Positions 1 through 7,816 are shown, counted from the stretch's first letter. The stretch: 8,960 nt of DNA from Bacillota bacterium (GCA_023436515.1 JAEZIV010000244.1:1-8960), one strand, 5' to 3'. Numbers and translations are program-made. Notes: generated from the letters alone by a model not told the origin.

Positions 1-2
1 TC

Positions 3-701
3 ATTCAAGTACTCTCACACGATGAGGTTGTTCACGGGAAATGCTCAATGCTGAATAAAATGCCCGGAGACTACTGGCAGAAGTTTGCGGGTCTGAGAGT
101 AACCTATGGGTACACTTACGGACACCCCGGTAAAAAGCTGCTGTTTATGGGAAATGAGTTTGGGCAGTTTATTGAGTGGAATGATGCAAAGGGTCTTGAC
201 TGGCACCTGTTGGACTATGAGATGCACAAGAAAATGCAAACCTTTGTAAGGGACTTAAACAAGCTGTACACAAGTGAAAAAGCTCTATATCAGATTGATT
301 TCAGCTATGATGGCTTTGAGTGGCTGGATTGTAATGACTCCCACCGAAGTGTGGTATCCTTTATACGCAAAAGTCGGGATTATCAGGATACTCTGATATT
401 TGTATGCAACTTTACGCCTGCCGTGTATGATGACTATTATATCGGCGTACCCTTTAATGTTGATTATCAACTGGTTCTAAACAGCAATTTTGAGAAGTAT
501 GGAGGGTATGAGCCCGACAGGGATATGGTTATATACAAATCCGAGGAGGCTCCCCTTCACGGCAGGCAAAGCCGATTGAAGCTGGCAATTCCGCCCTTTG
601 GCTTTATGGTTCTCCGCCCTCTGTTTACTGCGGGAGCTATTGACGAACCGTGCATAGAGGAGGCTATAGCCCTTGAGGCTGCTAAGGGCAGCAGTTCCTA
701 A
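3..701 (+). CDS. glgB: 1,4-alpha-glucan branching enzyme, C-terminal part (5' end outside window)
   Basis: Glycogen branching enzyme (GH13) cuts alpha-1,4-glucan chains and rejoins them through alpha-1,6 bonds during cytoplasmic glycogen synthesis. The frame is open to the left edge, and 232 residues are visible. They begin in GH13 conserved region IV, LSHDEVVHGK, whose Asp (visible residue 7) is the transition-state-stabilising catalytic Asp of the family. The nucleophile Asp and acid/base Glu lie outside the window. Next come the family hallmarks MLNKMPGDYWQKFAGLR and LLFMGNEFGQFIEW, then the C-terminal all-beta domain with NFTP, and PPFGFMVLRP where most family members end. Here 26 more residues follow P206, rich in Ala and Glu and ending GSSS; this tail is unusual. 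No other glg gene is visible, so operon context is unknown. The gene converges on the chemotaxis gene. The identification is secure; only the missing start limits it. Confidence 0.96.
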   Translation: MQVLSHDEVVHGKCSMLNKMPGDYWQKFAGLRVTYGYTYGHPGKKLLFMGNEFGQFIEWNDAKGLDWHLLDYEMHKKMQTFVRDLNKLYTSEKALYQIDFSYDGFEWLDCNDSHRSVVSFIRKSRDYQDTLIFVCNFTPAVYDDYYIGVPFNVDYQLVLNSNFEKYGGYEPDRDMVIYKSEEAPLHGRQSRLKLAIPPFGFMVLRPLFTAGAIDEPCIEEAIALEAAKGSSS

Positions 702-704
702 GCC

Positions 705-745
705 GTGCTGCTCTTCAAAGACCCAATAGATTGTGCTGCTCTTCA
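705..745. repeat. 13-bp direct repeat pair downstream of glgB
   Basis: GTGCTGCTCTTCA occurs at 705-717 and again, identical, at 733-745. The start-to-start distance is 28 bases. Both copies lie between the glgB stop codon and the terminator hairpin. No coding role is apparent. It may be a small local duplication or chance; its function is unknown. Confidence 0.6.
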
Positions 746-757
746 TAACAAATATAT

Positions 758-814
758 AAAGCTCCTCTGTACGGACTTCTTTGTTGGAAGGTCATCCGTC
801 ACAAGGGGAGCTTT
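758..814. terminator. Bidirectional terminator-like hairpin between glgB and the chemotaxis gene
   Basis: The outer stem pairs AAAGCTCC (758-765) with GGAGCTTT (807-814) and is extended inward by a G-T, a C-G and a T-A pair. After a short internal loop it continues with ACGGA (771-775) to TCCGT (795-799) and CTTC (776-779) to GAAG (787-790). It sits between the ends of two convergent genes, the usual place for a shared terminator. The tract after the stem is AT-rich on the - strand (ATATATTTG) and only weakly T-rich on the + strand, so it probably works better for the chemotaxis gene. The structure was paired by eye and no folding energy was computed. Confidence 0.65.
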
Positions 815-845
815 GGTTGTACTATATTCTGTTATTGGTCAAAAG

Positions 846-2366
846 CTACTTAACTGCCTCTACAAGCTCCTTTGACATATCTTCAATATTGTCCACAGAG
901 GAATCAATTTCCTCCATTGAAGCCACAAGCTCCTGACTGGACATAGCTATCTGCTCAAGATCACCGAGTGTACCGATATTAATATCCTTAACCTCGGTTA
1001 CCATTCCCACAACCTTATGACTGTATATAACCACCTCGCGAGTATCCTTGCTCACAACAGAGAGCTTTTCGTTTATGAGGTTATTGGCGTCGGCAACCTT
1101 TGTAAAGGAACTTCTGGCGTCTTCGATAATACCCATTCCATTGTCTACCTTTTCAGAGCCGGTATCCATTGCTTTAACGGCATTATCTGTATCAGACATA
1201 ATTTCTTTTATTAAGGATGCTATATCCTTTGCAGCCTTTGAAGAACCCTCAGCAAGGTTTCTAATCTCCTGGGCTACTACTGCAAAGCCTTTTCCCTGCT
1301 CTCCGGCTCTAGCTGATTCAATTGAAGCATTAAGTGCCAATAGGTTTGTTTGGGAAGAAATCTGAGTTATAACCTCGACAAACTTTGCTATTTCCCCTGA
1401 TCTGGTCTCCAGCTTTGCTATAGTTTCCTTGCTTTGCTGTGTAGCCTGTGCTATGGCACTCATTTCTTCCACTGCTGCCGCCATAACCTGAGAGCTATCC
1501 ATAGAGAGCTGGCGCACCTGCTCTGACAATTCTGAGAGCTGTCTTCCCTCATCGGATATTTTACTTAAGTTTGACGACATAACTTTAACGGCCTCGGTTG
1601 CCTCTTCCATACTTTTAATGGATTGTCTTGAGCCTTCTGCAATTTTCGAAGTCTTTTCGGCGATGGATTCATTGGCTCTTGTTGTATTATCTGTCATCAT
1701 TGAAAGATTGCTGACCGACTCTGCCAGAACCTTTGATACTTCATTTGACTTCCTTGTAACATTAAGCATTCTATTCAGCATTTCCTGCTGCTCATCAGCA
1801 CCCATCATATTATCCAATAATTTATGTGTCCTTTTTGATAGCACTATGAATATAACTGAAAGTATTACAAGCTGTATAGTTCTAGGGGCCATACCATATA
1901 CAACAATATTATAGACTTCAGTAAAATTGTCATCTGGAACCCCTTTTAGAGACAATGTTAATAGCTGACCAAGGTTGAGTATTATAATAGAACCTATTGA
2001 GGTATACCAGCTTAGCCTCTTGGAAAAAAACAGGCTTGCTATAGCTAGGGGAAATGCATACAATACAACCACATGGAAGCTTAAAAGTGCATTTAAGACT
2101 CCCATCATAAGCAGTGCTGAGGTTACTGTTACGTATTTAACCCAGAAGTCCTGCCTTTTAAATACTCTTACGATTATTATTGGAAGGGTTAATAATGCAA
2201 CCGCTATTGCCATTGCAACAGTCATTACCTGCTGGTTGGCCACAAATATTCCCAATGTATTTAAGGTATAGACCAAAATGGCAAATATATTTGTAAATAC
2301 CATAACTGTGGCAGCAAATTTATTCGCTTCAACTTCATTTTTCATCAGAATAGAATTTTTCTCCAT
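846..2366 (-). CDS. Methyl-accepting chemotaxis protein with membrane-embedded N-terminus, no HAMP or extracellular sensor domain seen
   Basis: Chemoreceptor that controls the CheA kinase through CheW. The 506-residue protein has about six hydrophobic segments between residues 17 and 177 (near 17-42, 47-69, 78-98, 99-115, 118-140, 150-176). Only short loops separate them, so there is no room for a folded extracellular sensor. No HAMP domain is evident; a linker leads straight to the coiled-coil signalling domain from about 185 to the end. The conserved hairpin tip lies at 331-372 and includes [18 protein letters not shown] and [17 protein letters not shown]. No CheR-binding pentapeptide is seen at the C-terminus (LVEAVK). 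I chose ATG at 2366 (MEKNS): GGGGG at 2372-2376 is 5 bases upstream. An in-frame ATG at 2378 overlaps that ribosome site, and a TTG at 2402 would place the GC hairpin inside the gene; both are less likely. The gene starts 63 bases after sbcC. The signal sensed is unknown; it may be a membrane-state or small hydrophobic cue (inference). Confidence 0.93.
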   Translation of the reverse strand: MEKNSILMKNEVEANKFAATVMVFTNIFAILVYTLNTLGIFVANQQVMTVAMAIAVALLTLPIIIVRVFKRQDFWVKYVTVTSALLMMGVLNALLSFHVVVLYAFPLAIASLFFSKRLSWYTSIGSIIILNLGQLLTLSLKGVPDDNFTEVYNIVVYGMAPRTIQLVILSVIFIVLSKRTHKLLDNMMGADEQQEMLNRMLNVTRKSNEVSKVLAESVSNLSMMTDNTTRANESIAEKTSKIAEGSRQSIKSMEEATEAVKVMSSNLSKISDEGRQLSELSEQVRQLSMDSSQVMAAAVEEMSAIAQATQQSKETIAKLETRSGEIAKFVEVITQISSQTNLLALNASIESARAGEQGKGFAVVAQEIRNLAEGSSKAAKDIASLIKEIMSDTDNAVKAMDTGSEKVDNGMGIIEDARSSFTKVADANNLINEKLSVVSKDTREVVIYSHKVVGMVTEVKDINIGTLGDLEQIAMSSQELVASMEEIDSSVDNIEDMSKELVEAVK

Positions 2367-2380
2367 ATTAACCCCCATTT

Positions 2381-2396
2381 CGCCGCTGCCGCGGCG
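2381..2396 (-). promoter_or_regulatory. All-GC stem-loop in the leader of the chemotaxis gene
   Basis: On the - strand CGCCGC and GCGGCG form a perfect 6-bp stem of only G-C pairs around the loop GGCA. It ends 4 bases before the GGGGG ribosome site of the chemotaxis gene. It is not followed by a T-run, so it is not a terminator. It could influence ribosome access or protect the 5' end of the message (inference). The base composition contrasts sharply with the AT-rich surroundings. Confidence 0.5.
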
Positions 2397-2428
2397 ACAC
2401 AAATAGTAATGAAACGACTCTTATATTA

Positions 2429-2434
2429 ATTATA
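2429..2434 (-). promoter_or_regulatory. Possible -10 box for the chemotaxis gene
   Basis: A perfect TATAAT reads on the - strand, overlapping the sbcC stop codon. It would start a message just upstream of the GC stem-loop. No good -35 box is seen 16-18 bases further up. A flagellar sigma-D promoter (TAAA, then GCCGATAA at about 15 bases) was looked for and not found. Such an AT-rich site can occur by chance, so co-transcription with sbcDC remains possible. Confidence 0.3.
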
Positions 2435-5400
2435 CGGTAAATCTAGCAAAACTTCCTTCCTTTTTAGAAATTATTTCAAGAACCGACTTAATTCTCTCTT
2501 TTAGTTCACCAACATGGGATATTACCCCTACAAGCCTGCCGGTTTTCTGAATATCAACAAGGCACTGAATAGCATTATCGAGAGATTCCTGGTCCAAAGA
2601 TCCGAAGCCTTCATCAACAAAGAGAGTGTCAAGGCTGATTCCACCGGAATAGGACTGTACAACATCAGCAAGTCCCAATGCAAGTGAAAGGGATGCCTTA
2701 AAGCCTTCTCCCCCGGAAAGCGTCTTTACATGTCTGGCTTTTCCTGTATAGTTATCAAACACTTCGAGCTCAAGCCCTTGTTGTGCACGTCCCTTACCTC
2801 TGTCCTCTTTTCTCTTCAGCAGATATCGGGAGGCGGTCATCTTGTCCAGCCGAAGGTTTGCAGCAGTAATTATTTCATCAAAGTATGCCGCAAGCACATA
2901 TCTTTCAAAGGTCAATCTCTGCGGGTTTTCACCCTTTGAAACCCTCCATAGCTCACCAATTGTTTTGTACTTCATTTCAAGCATTTCAAGCTTAGCATTT
3001 ACCCTCTGAAGCTGCTCCAGAGTTTTTGTGTTGTTGGAATACCTTGAAAACAGTACATTTTGCTGCTTCTGCATAGCTTGCTGCTCCTCCAGCAGCACCT
3101 TGTAATCCTGCTCCAGCAGCCCCACCTCCCGGTAAAGCAAGCCTTCTGTTTCCACCTTAAGGTACTCCAGCCTGTCTTTTTGTGACTTGAGCTTTTGATA
3201 GTAATCGTTTATTTCTCCCTGAAGCATGTCCAGTTCAGTCTGAGTCCTTTTCATTGAGGCATAGTGGGAATAGTCCTCAAACCCTCCCTCCTTCAGCCTC
3301 TCCTTAAGCAGCTGCTCCAGTCTGCCTTTGGTTTCCTCACTTTCCTTTAAAGAGGATACGGTTACAGCCAGCTCTGTTTCTGCACTGTGCAAGGCCTGCC
3401 TGGCCTGCTCCCGTGTTTGCTCTGCGTTTTTGATGCTGGCCTCCAGGGTCCCGATAGCATTCCTGGTGGTTTCTATTGCAGCATTAAGCCCTGATATGGC
3501 CCTCATTTCCCTCGGCACTTCCTGCTCTATTCCAGCAGCGGCTGACTGGGCCTTTACTGCCTCCTCGGAAAGAGCCCCCTTAGTCTCACTAAGTCTCTTT
3601 AGCTCTTCTTCAAGACCCTTTATATTCTCTGCTGTAGCGCGGCTGTTGTCCTCAAGCCGAGCCTTCTCCCCGATAAACTCCACAAGCCCTTTGTAGGAGG
3701 ACATGAGTTCTATGGTTTCTCCCTTAAGGGTAGTCCCCCTATTAACTATGTCAGCCTTTGCCTTCTCCAGATACTCCTGTATGGCCTCAGCGCCATCAGA
3801 ATATACGGCAGTTGAGACCTTGCCCGCAAGACTTCCCTCTTCTAGAGACTCTAGTCTATTCTTAATCTCAAGCTTTTTGCTTTCAAGATTTCCGTTCACC
3901 TCTGATAAATACCTAAGTTTTTCGGTTCTTTCGTCACTTAATAGCTTGAGCTTGTTTTTCATCTCCTTCAGCTGTTCCTGATCTGTTATATGTTCAGGAA
4001 TACTTGCAGGGTTAGGGTGCTCAAGTGCTCCGCAGACCGGGCAGGGCTCACGGTCTTTAAGCTTTATTGCCATCAGTCCTGCCTGTTCCCGTAGATAGTT
4101 ATCCTCAGCTGCCTCGAGTTCTCTTCTGAAGCCAGTGAAAACTGTGTCAAAGCTGTCAAAAGCAAGCTTATGCCTTTCAAAGCAGGTATTTTGGTCAAAA
4201 TATGCCTCTAAAAGTTTTTTGATATTATCAAGCTCGGTCAGAAGCCTTTTATTTGAATCAATCTCTCCCTTGAGACGAATTGCTTCTGCCTCTGCGGTGT
4301 ATATTCCCCTGAGCTTCTCCTCCAGCTCCTTAAGGCTGTTCTTTTCAGCCTCCAGTCTTGTCTGAACCTCCACCTGTCTTGCAGCTATGGTATCAGCCTT
4401 TTGTCTGGCAACTGCCAGCTCCTTGACATACTTGTCATATTGAATTACCTTGGGCAGCATATTGCTCAGTATGGTCAGCTCTTTCTCCTGTTCCTTGAGC
4501 AGTGGCTCCTTGGCCTTTTGCACTTCAAATAATTCCCTAGCCTCCTCATATGTGATAGAGGTGCTCTTTATCCGCTGTTGAGCTTTTTCCAGCTGTCCGG
4601 TCTTTTCAGCAATGTCCTTCTCTGCTATTATGTACTGTTGCTCTATTTCTGCAATGGGGATAGTCTTTTTGGCGTACTCCAAAAGAGTCTCCTTTTGCCT
4701 GAACTCCTCCTGCCTGCTTAACTCGGCATTGTACTGAGTTATTAACTGTTCTCTTTCGTTAAGCTTTTTGTTTACTTGTTCAGCTTTGGCTATCTCTTCT
4801 TTAAGCCTTCCCTGCTTTTGAGTCAACTGACCAAGCTTTTCATTAAGCTCTTCTATCAAGCCCTTATCGGTCAGGACTACAGCTCCAGCCCTCTCTATAA
4901 AAAGAGACAGGTTTATATCCTTTGGAGCCCTTAGCTCCTCAAGCTCCGGATTATCCCCTGCGTCAATATGCTTTACATGAGTCTCTATCTGGGTCTTAAT
5001 ATCATGAACCGCCTTATATAGTTCTCTGCTCTCATCCTCAAGCCTCCTCTGTATCTCAGCAAAGCCTTCGGTTCCAAAGATTTTTCTGAAAATAAGTTCT
5101 CTTTCAGTGCTTTCCGACTCCAGCAGCTTCCTGAACTCCCCCTGAGGAAGCATGACTATCTGCTTGAATTGAGCCTTGTTTATACCCAGCAGCTCATTAA
5201 CCTTTTCGTCAACATTAGCCACCTTGGTTATCAGTGTTCCGTCAGGCAGCAGCAGCTCGGCATCGGCGTTTCTTATTGTGAAGCCCTCACCTCTCAGCTT
5301 TTTTTGCTCCTGCTGAGGTGATCTTTTAAGCTTATAGCTTTTTCCTCTTAACTCAAACTCCAGCTCTATATAGGTCTCAGTTTCAGGCAGGGCAAAATCG

Positions 5401-5600
5401 CTCCTTAGGCTGTCCCTGTCGCGGCTGCTGCCTGAGGCCTCGCCGAACAGGGCAAAGCTGATGGCATCAAATATAGTTGTTTTTCCTGCCCCTGTGGGGC
5501 CTGAAATTACAAATATTTGATCCTGCAGCTGAGTAAAATCCAGCTCCTGCTTTCCTGCATAGGGCCCGAAGGCACTTATGGTCAATTTCATCGGTTTCAT
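2430..5600 (-). CDS. sbcC: Exonuclease SbcCD subunit C, Rad50-like ATPase
   Basis: SMC-like ATPase that partners SbcD (Mre11) in a nuclease that cleaves DNA hairpins and processes protein-blocked or broken DNA ends. In this 1056-residue form the N-terminal ATPase half has Walker A GPTGAGKTT (34-42) and the Q-loop in MLPQGEF (Gln153). Two long Glu/Lys/Gln-rich coiled-coil arms flank a zinc hook CPVC with Cys520 and Cys523. The C-terminal half has the ABC signature LSGGE (961-965), Walker B LFVDE with Asp996 and Glu997, D-loop GSLD, and switch His1029 in SHVGE. All catalytic elements are present and the length is normal for the family. I chose ATG at 5600 (MKPMKLTIS): GGGA at 5607-5610 is 6 bases upstream, and the upstream TTG at 5606 would abut it. 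It lies 25 bases after sbcD, so the two are surely one transcript. Confidence 0.97.
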   Translation of the reverse strand: MKPMKLTISAFGPYAGKQELDFTQLQDQIFVISGPTGAGKTTIFDAISFALFGEASGSSRDRDSLRSDFALPETETYIELEFELRGKSYKLKRSPQQEQKKLRGEGFTIRNADAELLLPDGTLITKVANVDEKVNELLGINKAQFKQIVMLPQGEFRKLLESESTERELIFRKIFGTEGFAEIQRRLEDESRELYKAVHDIKTQIETHVKHIDAGDNPELEELRAPKDINLSLFIERAGAVVLTDKGLIEELNEKLGQLTQKQGRLKEEIAKAEQVNKKLNEREQLITQYNAELSRQEEFRQKETLLEYAKKTIPIAEIEQQYIIAEKDIAEKTGQLEKAQQRIKSTSITYEEARELFEVQKAKEPLLKEQEKELTILSNMLPKVIQYDKYVKELAVARQKADTIAARQVEVQTRLEAEKNSLKELEEKLRGIYTAEAEAIRLKGEIDSNKRLLTELDNIKKLLEAYFDQNTCFERHKLAFDSFDTVFTGFRRELEAAEDNYLREQAGLMAIKLKDREPCPVCGALEHPNPASIPEHITDQEQLKEMKNKLKLLSDERTEKLRYLSEVNGNLESKKLEIKNRLESLEEGSLAGKVSTAVYSDGAEAIQEYLEKAKADIVNRGTTLKGETIELMSSYKGLVEFIGEKARLEDNSRATAENIKGLEEELKRLSETKGALSEEAVKAQSAAAGIEQEVPREMRAISGLNAAIETTRNAIGTLEASIKNAEQTREQARQALHSAETELAVTVSSLKESEETKGRLEQLLKERLKEGGFEDYSHYASMKRTQTELDMLQGEINDYYQKLKSQKDRLEYLKVETEGLLYREVGLLEQDYKVLLEEQQAMQKQQNVLFSRYSNNTKTLEQLQRVNAKLEMLEMKYKTIGELWRVSKGENPQRLTFERYVLAAYFDEIITAANLRLDKMTASRYLLKRKEDRGKGRAQQGLELEVFDNYTGKARHVKTLSGGEGFKASLSLALGLADVVQSYSGGISLDTLFVDEGFGSLDQESLDNAIQCLVDIQKTGRLVGVISHVGELKERIKSVLEIISKKEGSFARFTV

Positions 5601-5610
5601 GAACAATCCC

Positions 5611-5627
5611 AGCGTAATATATACGCT
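5611..5627 (-). promoter_or_regulatory. Stem-loop between sbcD stop and sbcC ribosome binding site
   Basis: AGCGTA (5611-5616) and TACGCT (5622-5627) are perfect inverted repeats around the 5-base loop ATATA. On the message the stem overlaps the last two bases of the sbcD TAG stop read in transcription order. It ends exactly where the sbcC ribosome site (GGGA, 5607-5610) begins. A ribosome finishing sbcD would melt it, which suggests translational coupling that balances SbcD and SbcC (inference). There is no T-run, so it is not a terminator. Confidence 0.5.
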
Positions 5628-6789
5628 ATACTCCTTCCCTGTCGACTTCCCCGATTATTCTGGACATTACTGCCTCAGCTTCATCAGTCAGAGGTTCACC
5701 CTGAATTGAATAGTAAAACTCCTTGAACAGCTCAAGCTTGGTTTTGTTTTTATAGCCAATGGAAGCAGAGGTTTTGGAGTTTTCCCTCTGACCTGAGCCC
5801 TCTCTGGATAGTCCCATGATATTTGGATACACTGACCGTAGCTTTGATATGGGGTCAATAAGCTCTCCCTTGTCAGTGAGAATAGCATGAATGTAATCCT
5901 CGGCATTTGCACTGTTGTATACCTCAGGACTGAGGAGCTCCTTTAAGGGTCCCTTTATAAGCCTCATATCTCTTTTGGGATTAATATCTATATGCTTAAA
6001 GGCAGCATTTCCGCTATTGTCCAGTTCAACTACAGTTACTCCCTTTTTCTGCCTTACCTCCGAAAAGGAATACTTCATCAAGGAGCCGGAGTATCTAACC
6101 TTGTCATAGCCCACCCTCTGAGGTGCATGTAAATGTCCAAGTGCTGTGTAGTTAAACATGCTGAAGTACTCTGAGCTTACGAAATCCGTTCCTCCAATGC
6201 TCAGCGGCCTCTCCGAGTCGCTTGTAAGCTCTGAAGGCTGTCCCATACGTGTTATATAGCCATGAGTCACCATTACATTTCTCTCACTTGAATTATAGAC
6301 TTGTCCAAGCTTGTCCAAGACCCTTTTCATGGCATCGTCGTGGGTGGATATTTGGTTATCATCGTATAAATACTTTACATTTCTGGGATCTGTGTAAGGT
6401 AATAGATAGAAGTTTACCGGACCAAAGCTATCCTCTAATGTAATGCAGGGTACTCTTCCATTAAATACCCCTGAAATATGCAGCCCGTTGTTTGTTAGAA
6501 TTCTACTTGCGAAAGACAGCCTTTCTGCACTGTCATGATTACCGGCAATAGCCAGTACAGGAACCTTCATCTCCAGCAGCAGCCTGTTTAGCACATCATC
6601 TACAAGCTCTACGGCCTCTACGGGAGGAATACTTCTGTCATAGATATCTCCAGCCAGCACCAGAGCATCGGGCTTTTCCTTTTCAACAACAGCTAACAGC
6701 TGTTCCAGCAAATATTTCTGCTCCTCAAGCATACTGAATTCGTTTACTATTTTACCGATATGCCAGTCACCTGTATGGATAAACTTCAC
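5626..6789 (-). CDS. sbcD: Exonuclease SbcCD subunit D, Mre11-like nuclease
   Basis: Manganese-dependent metallophosphoesterase that provides the nuclease activity of the SbcCD complex. All phosphoesterase motifs are visible in the 387-residue protein: motif I GDWH (Asp8, His10), motif II GDIYD (Asp48), motif III GNHDS (Asn84, His85, Asp86), then His176 in THGY and His219 and His221 in GHLH. A capping domain follows, and the C-terminal tail should contact the SbcC coiled coils. I chose the GTG start at 6789 (MKFIHTGDWHIGK) because GGAGG at 6798-6802 is 8 bases upstream. The alternative GTG at 6798 lies within that ribosome site, and a start there would add three residues atypical of the family. 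It is the first gene of the sbcDC pair. Confidence 0.97.
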   Translation of the reverse strand: MKFIHTGDWHIGKIVNEFSMLEEQKYLLEQLLAVVEKEKPDALVLAGDIYDRSIPPVEAVELVDDVLNRLLLEMKVPVLAIAGNHDSAERLSFASRILTNNGLHISGVFNGRVPCITLEDSFGPVNFYLLPYTDPRNVKYLYDDNQISTHDDAMKRVLDKLGQVYNSSERNVMVTHGYITRMGQPSELTSDSERPLSIGGTDFVSSEYFSMFNYTALGHLHAPQRVGYDKVRYSGSLMKYSFSEVRQKKGVTVVELDNSGNAAFKHIDINPKRDMRLIKGPLKELLSPEVYNSANAEDYIHAILTDKGELIDPISKLRSVYPNIMGLSREGSGQRENSKTSASIGYKNKTKLELFKEFYYSIQGEPLTDEAEAVMSRIIGEVDREGV

Positions 6790-6797
6790 TTGTAACA

Positions 6798-6803
6798 CCT
6801 CCC
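6798..6803 (-). promoter_or_regulatory. Ribosome binding site that fixes the sbcD start
   Basis: GGGAGG on the - strand, preceded by AAA, is 8 bases before the GTG at 6789. The next in-frame GTG upstream (6796-6798) shares a base with this site and cannot be its start. The spacing therefore decides for the shorter protein beginning MKFIHTGDWH. Confidence 0.75.
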
Positions 6804-6827
6804 TTTAATACGCTTCAACACCTTGAG

Positions 6828-6849
6828 TCAAGTAAGAAAGCTTACTTGA
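6828..6849. promoter_or_regulatory. Perfect 9-bp palindrome in the sbcD leader, possible operator or RNA stem
   Basis: TCAAGTAAG (6828-6836) and CTTACTTGA (6841-6849) are perfect inverted repeats around the 4-base spacer AAAG. The palindrome lies between a possible -10 box (6862-6867) and the sbcD ribosome site. It would fall near the start of the transcript. It could be an operator for a dimeric repressor or a stem in the leader RNA (inference). It does not resemble the Gram-positive LexA box (GAAC-N4-GTTC), and no T-run follows on the - strand. Confidence 0.5.
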
Positions 6850-6861
6850 AAGTAAACTTTT

Positions 6862-6867
6862 ATTATA
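6862..6867 (-). promoter_or_regulatory. Possible -10 box for sbcDC
   Basis: TATAAT reads perfectly on the - strand, about 70 bases before the sbcD start and just after the dagK-like gene. The -35 region at 17-base spacing is GAGTCT, a poor match to TTGACA, and there is no extended -10 TG. The position after a possible terminator supports an independent sbcDC promoter, but the sequence evidence is weak. Confidence 0.35.
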
Positions 6868-6886
6868 GGACTCCTTCAGGAAATAG

Positions 6887-6913
6887 ACTCTCCTTAGGGT
6901 GCTACCCAAGAGT
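6887..6913 (-). terminator. Weak terminator-like hairpin after the lipid kinase gene
   Basis: On the - strand ACTCT (6909-6913) pairs with AGAGT (6887-6891), and inside it GGGT pairs with ACCC around the loop AGC, with an asymmetric internal loop between the two stems. The tail is only CTATTTCC, so termination would be inefficient and read-through into sbcD is possible. Confidence 0.3.
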
Positions 6914-6922
6914 GTAGAACCT

Positions 6923-7816
6923 TTACTGAATTCCCTCAGGCAGCAAAACCTTCATTCCAGATGGAATTATTTCATAAGATACCCTTTTAGCTGAAACTAT
7001 TTCGCCGTCGATATTTAAACAAAGCTCTTCATCACTTTCAATGAGAATTTTCTCTCCGCTTAGAAAGCTCACTTCCTTCATTACTCCATGTTCACCCTTC
7101 ATATATTTTGGAAAGAGGCTCAATATTTTTAGGCGGCTGACCTCACTAACAAGACAAATGTCAAGCAAGCCGTCATCCAGCTTAGCCTCAGGCACGGGAA
7201 GCATTCCTCCTCCGTAATAGCGTCCGTTTGCAACAGCCATTAACAGAACATCTCTTTCTGTTTTGACACCGTCCACATCTATAGTTACCTTAACAAGCTT
7301 ATTCTGAAAAACAGTATAAATAATAGAAAATACATATGCCATGCTTCCTGTTATCCCGGGTTTCTTTTTGAATTTCATGGCATTATATACAACGTTAGCA
7401 TCGAAGCCAATGGAAGAAATATTAATAAAATACTTATCGTTAACTCTGACAATATCAATGCTTTTTTCTATGCCGTTTATGGTTTTGGCTATAACATCCT
7501 TTAGGTTAGTTCCGGAGTGCAGGCTGCGTATAAAATCATTTCCTGAACCAGCTGGAATAACACCCAGTACTGCTGCTGTACCAGCCATGCCATTGATTAC
7601 TTCATTTACAGTTCCGTCTCCACCGACCGGATATATCCTGCAGGGTTCGGCACAAGCATATTCCCTTGCTATTTTTGTAGCATGCCCGGGATACTTGGTT
7701 ATTTCAATAAAGAGCTGATCATTAACTTTATCATTGAAGCATTCTTTTATATGTGGAATAAGCTCCATTGATAGGCCTTTACCTGCAGCAGGATTAATTA
7801 TAAAGATGTGTTTCAT
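6923..7816 (-). CDS. Diacylglycerol kinase-like lipid kinase (YegS/Rv2252/BmrU family)
   Basis: Cytoplasmic lipid kinase of the DAGK catalytic family that phosphorylates diacylglycerol or a related lipid with ATP, feeding phosphatidic acid back to phospholipid synthesis. The 297-residue protein is full length. It opens with INPAAGKG (7-14), followed by the nucleotide-binding and catalytic motif GGDGTVNEVING (65-76) and PAGSGNDF (88-95). The C-terminal beta-sandwich domain has GGGMLPVPEAKLDDGLLDI (202-220) and NIDGE (268-272), where Asp and Glu of the DGE motif are typical of this family. I chose ATG at 7816 (MKHIFIINP); GGGGG at 7821-7825 is 4 bases upstream. An in-frame ATG at 7831 would add MYGGH and overlap the ribosome site. 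The true lipid substrate cannot be told from sequence; DgkB of Bacillus is one related protein. No clear promoter is seen upstream. Confidence 0.93.
   Translation of the reverse strand: MKHIFIINPAAGKGLSMELIPHIKECFNDKVNDQLFIEITKYPGHATKIAREYACAEPCRIYPVGGDGTVNEVINGMAGTAAVLGVIPAGSGNDFIRSLHSGTNLKDVIAKTINGIEKSIDIVRVNDKYFINISSIGFDANVVYNAMKFKKKPGITGSMAYVFSIIYTVFQNKLVKVTIDVDGVKTERDVLLMAVANGRYYGGGMLPVPEAKLDDGLLDICLVSEVSRLKILSLFPKYMKGEHGVMKEVSFLSGEKILIESDEELCLNIDGEIVSAKRVSYEIIPSGMKVLLPEGIQ

Noticed and set aside
2367..2460. A cyclic-di-GMP riboswitch before the chemotaxis gene, as is common in Clostridia
   Set aside because: Only 63 bases separate the genes, and the conserved GEMM features are absent; only a simple GC hairpin is present.
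3000..3330. Recurring GCTGCTCCAG-like strings that look like DNA repeats
   Set aside because: They encode Leu-Leu-Glu-Gln stretches of the SbcC coiled coil and vary between copies, so they reflect protein repeats and codon use.
3328..4365. Long open frames on the + strand across sbcC
   Set aside because: They are antisense shadows of a complete SbcC with all its motifs, and their Ser/Leu-rich products are typical of reversed Glu/Lys-rich coiled-coil codons.
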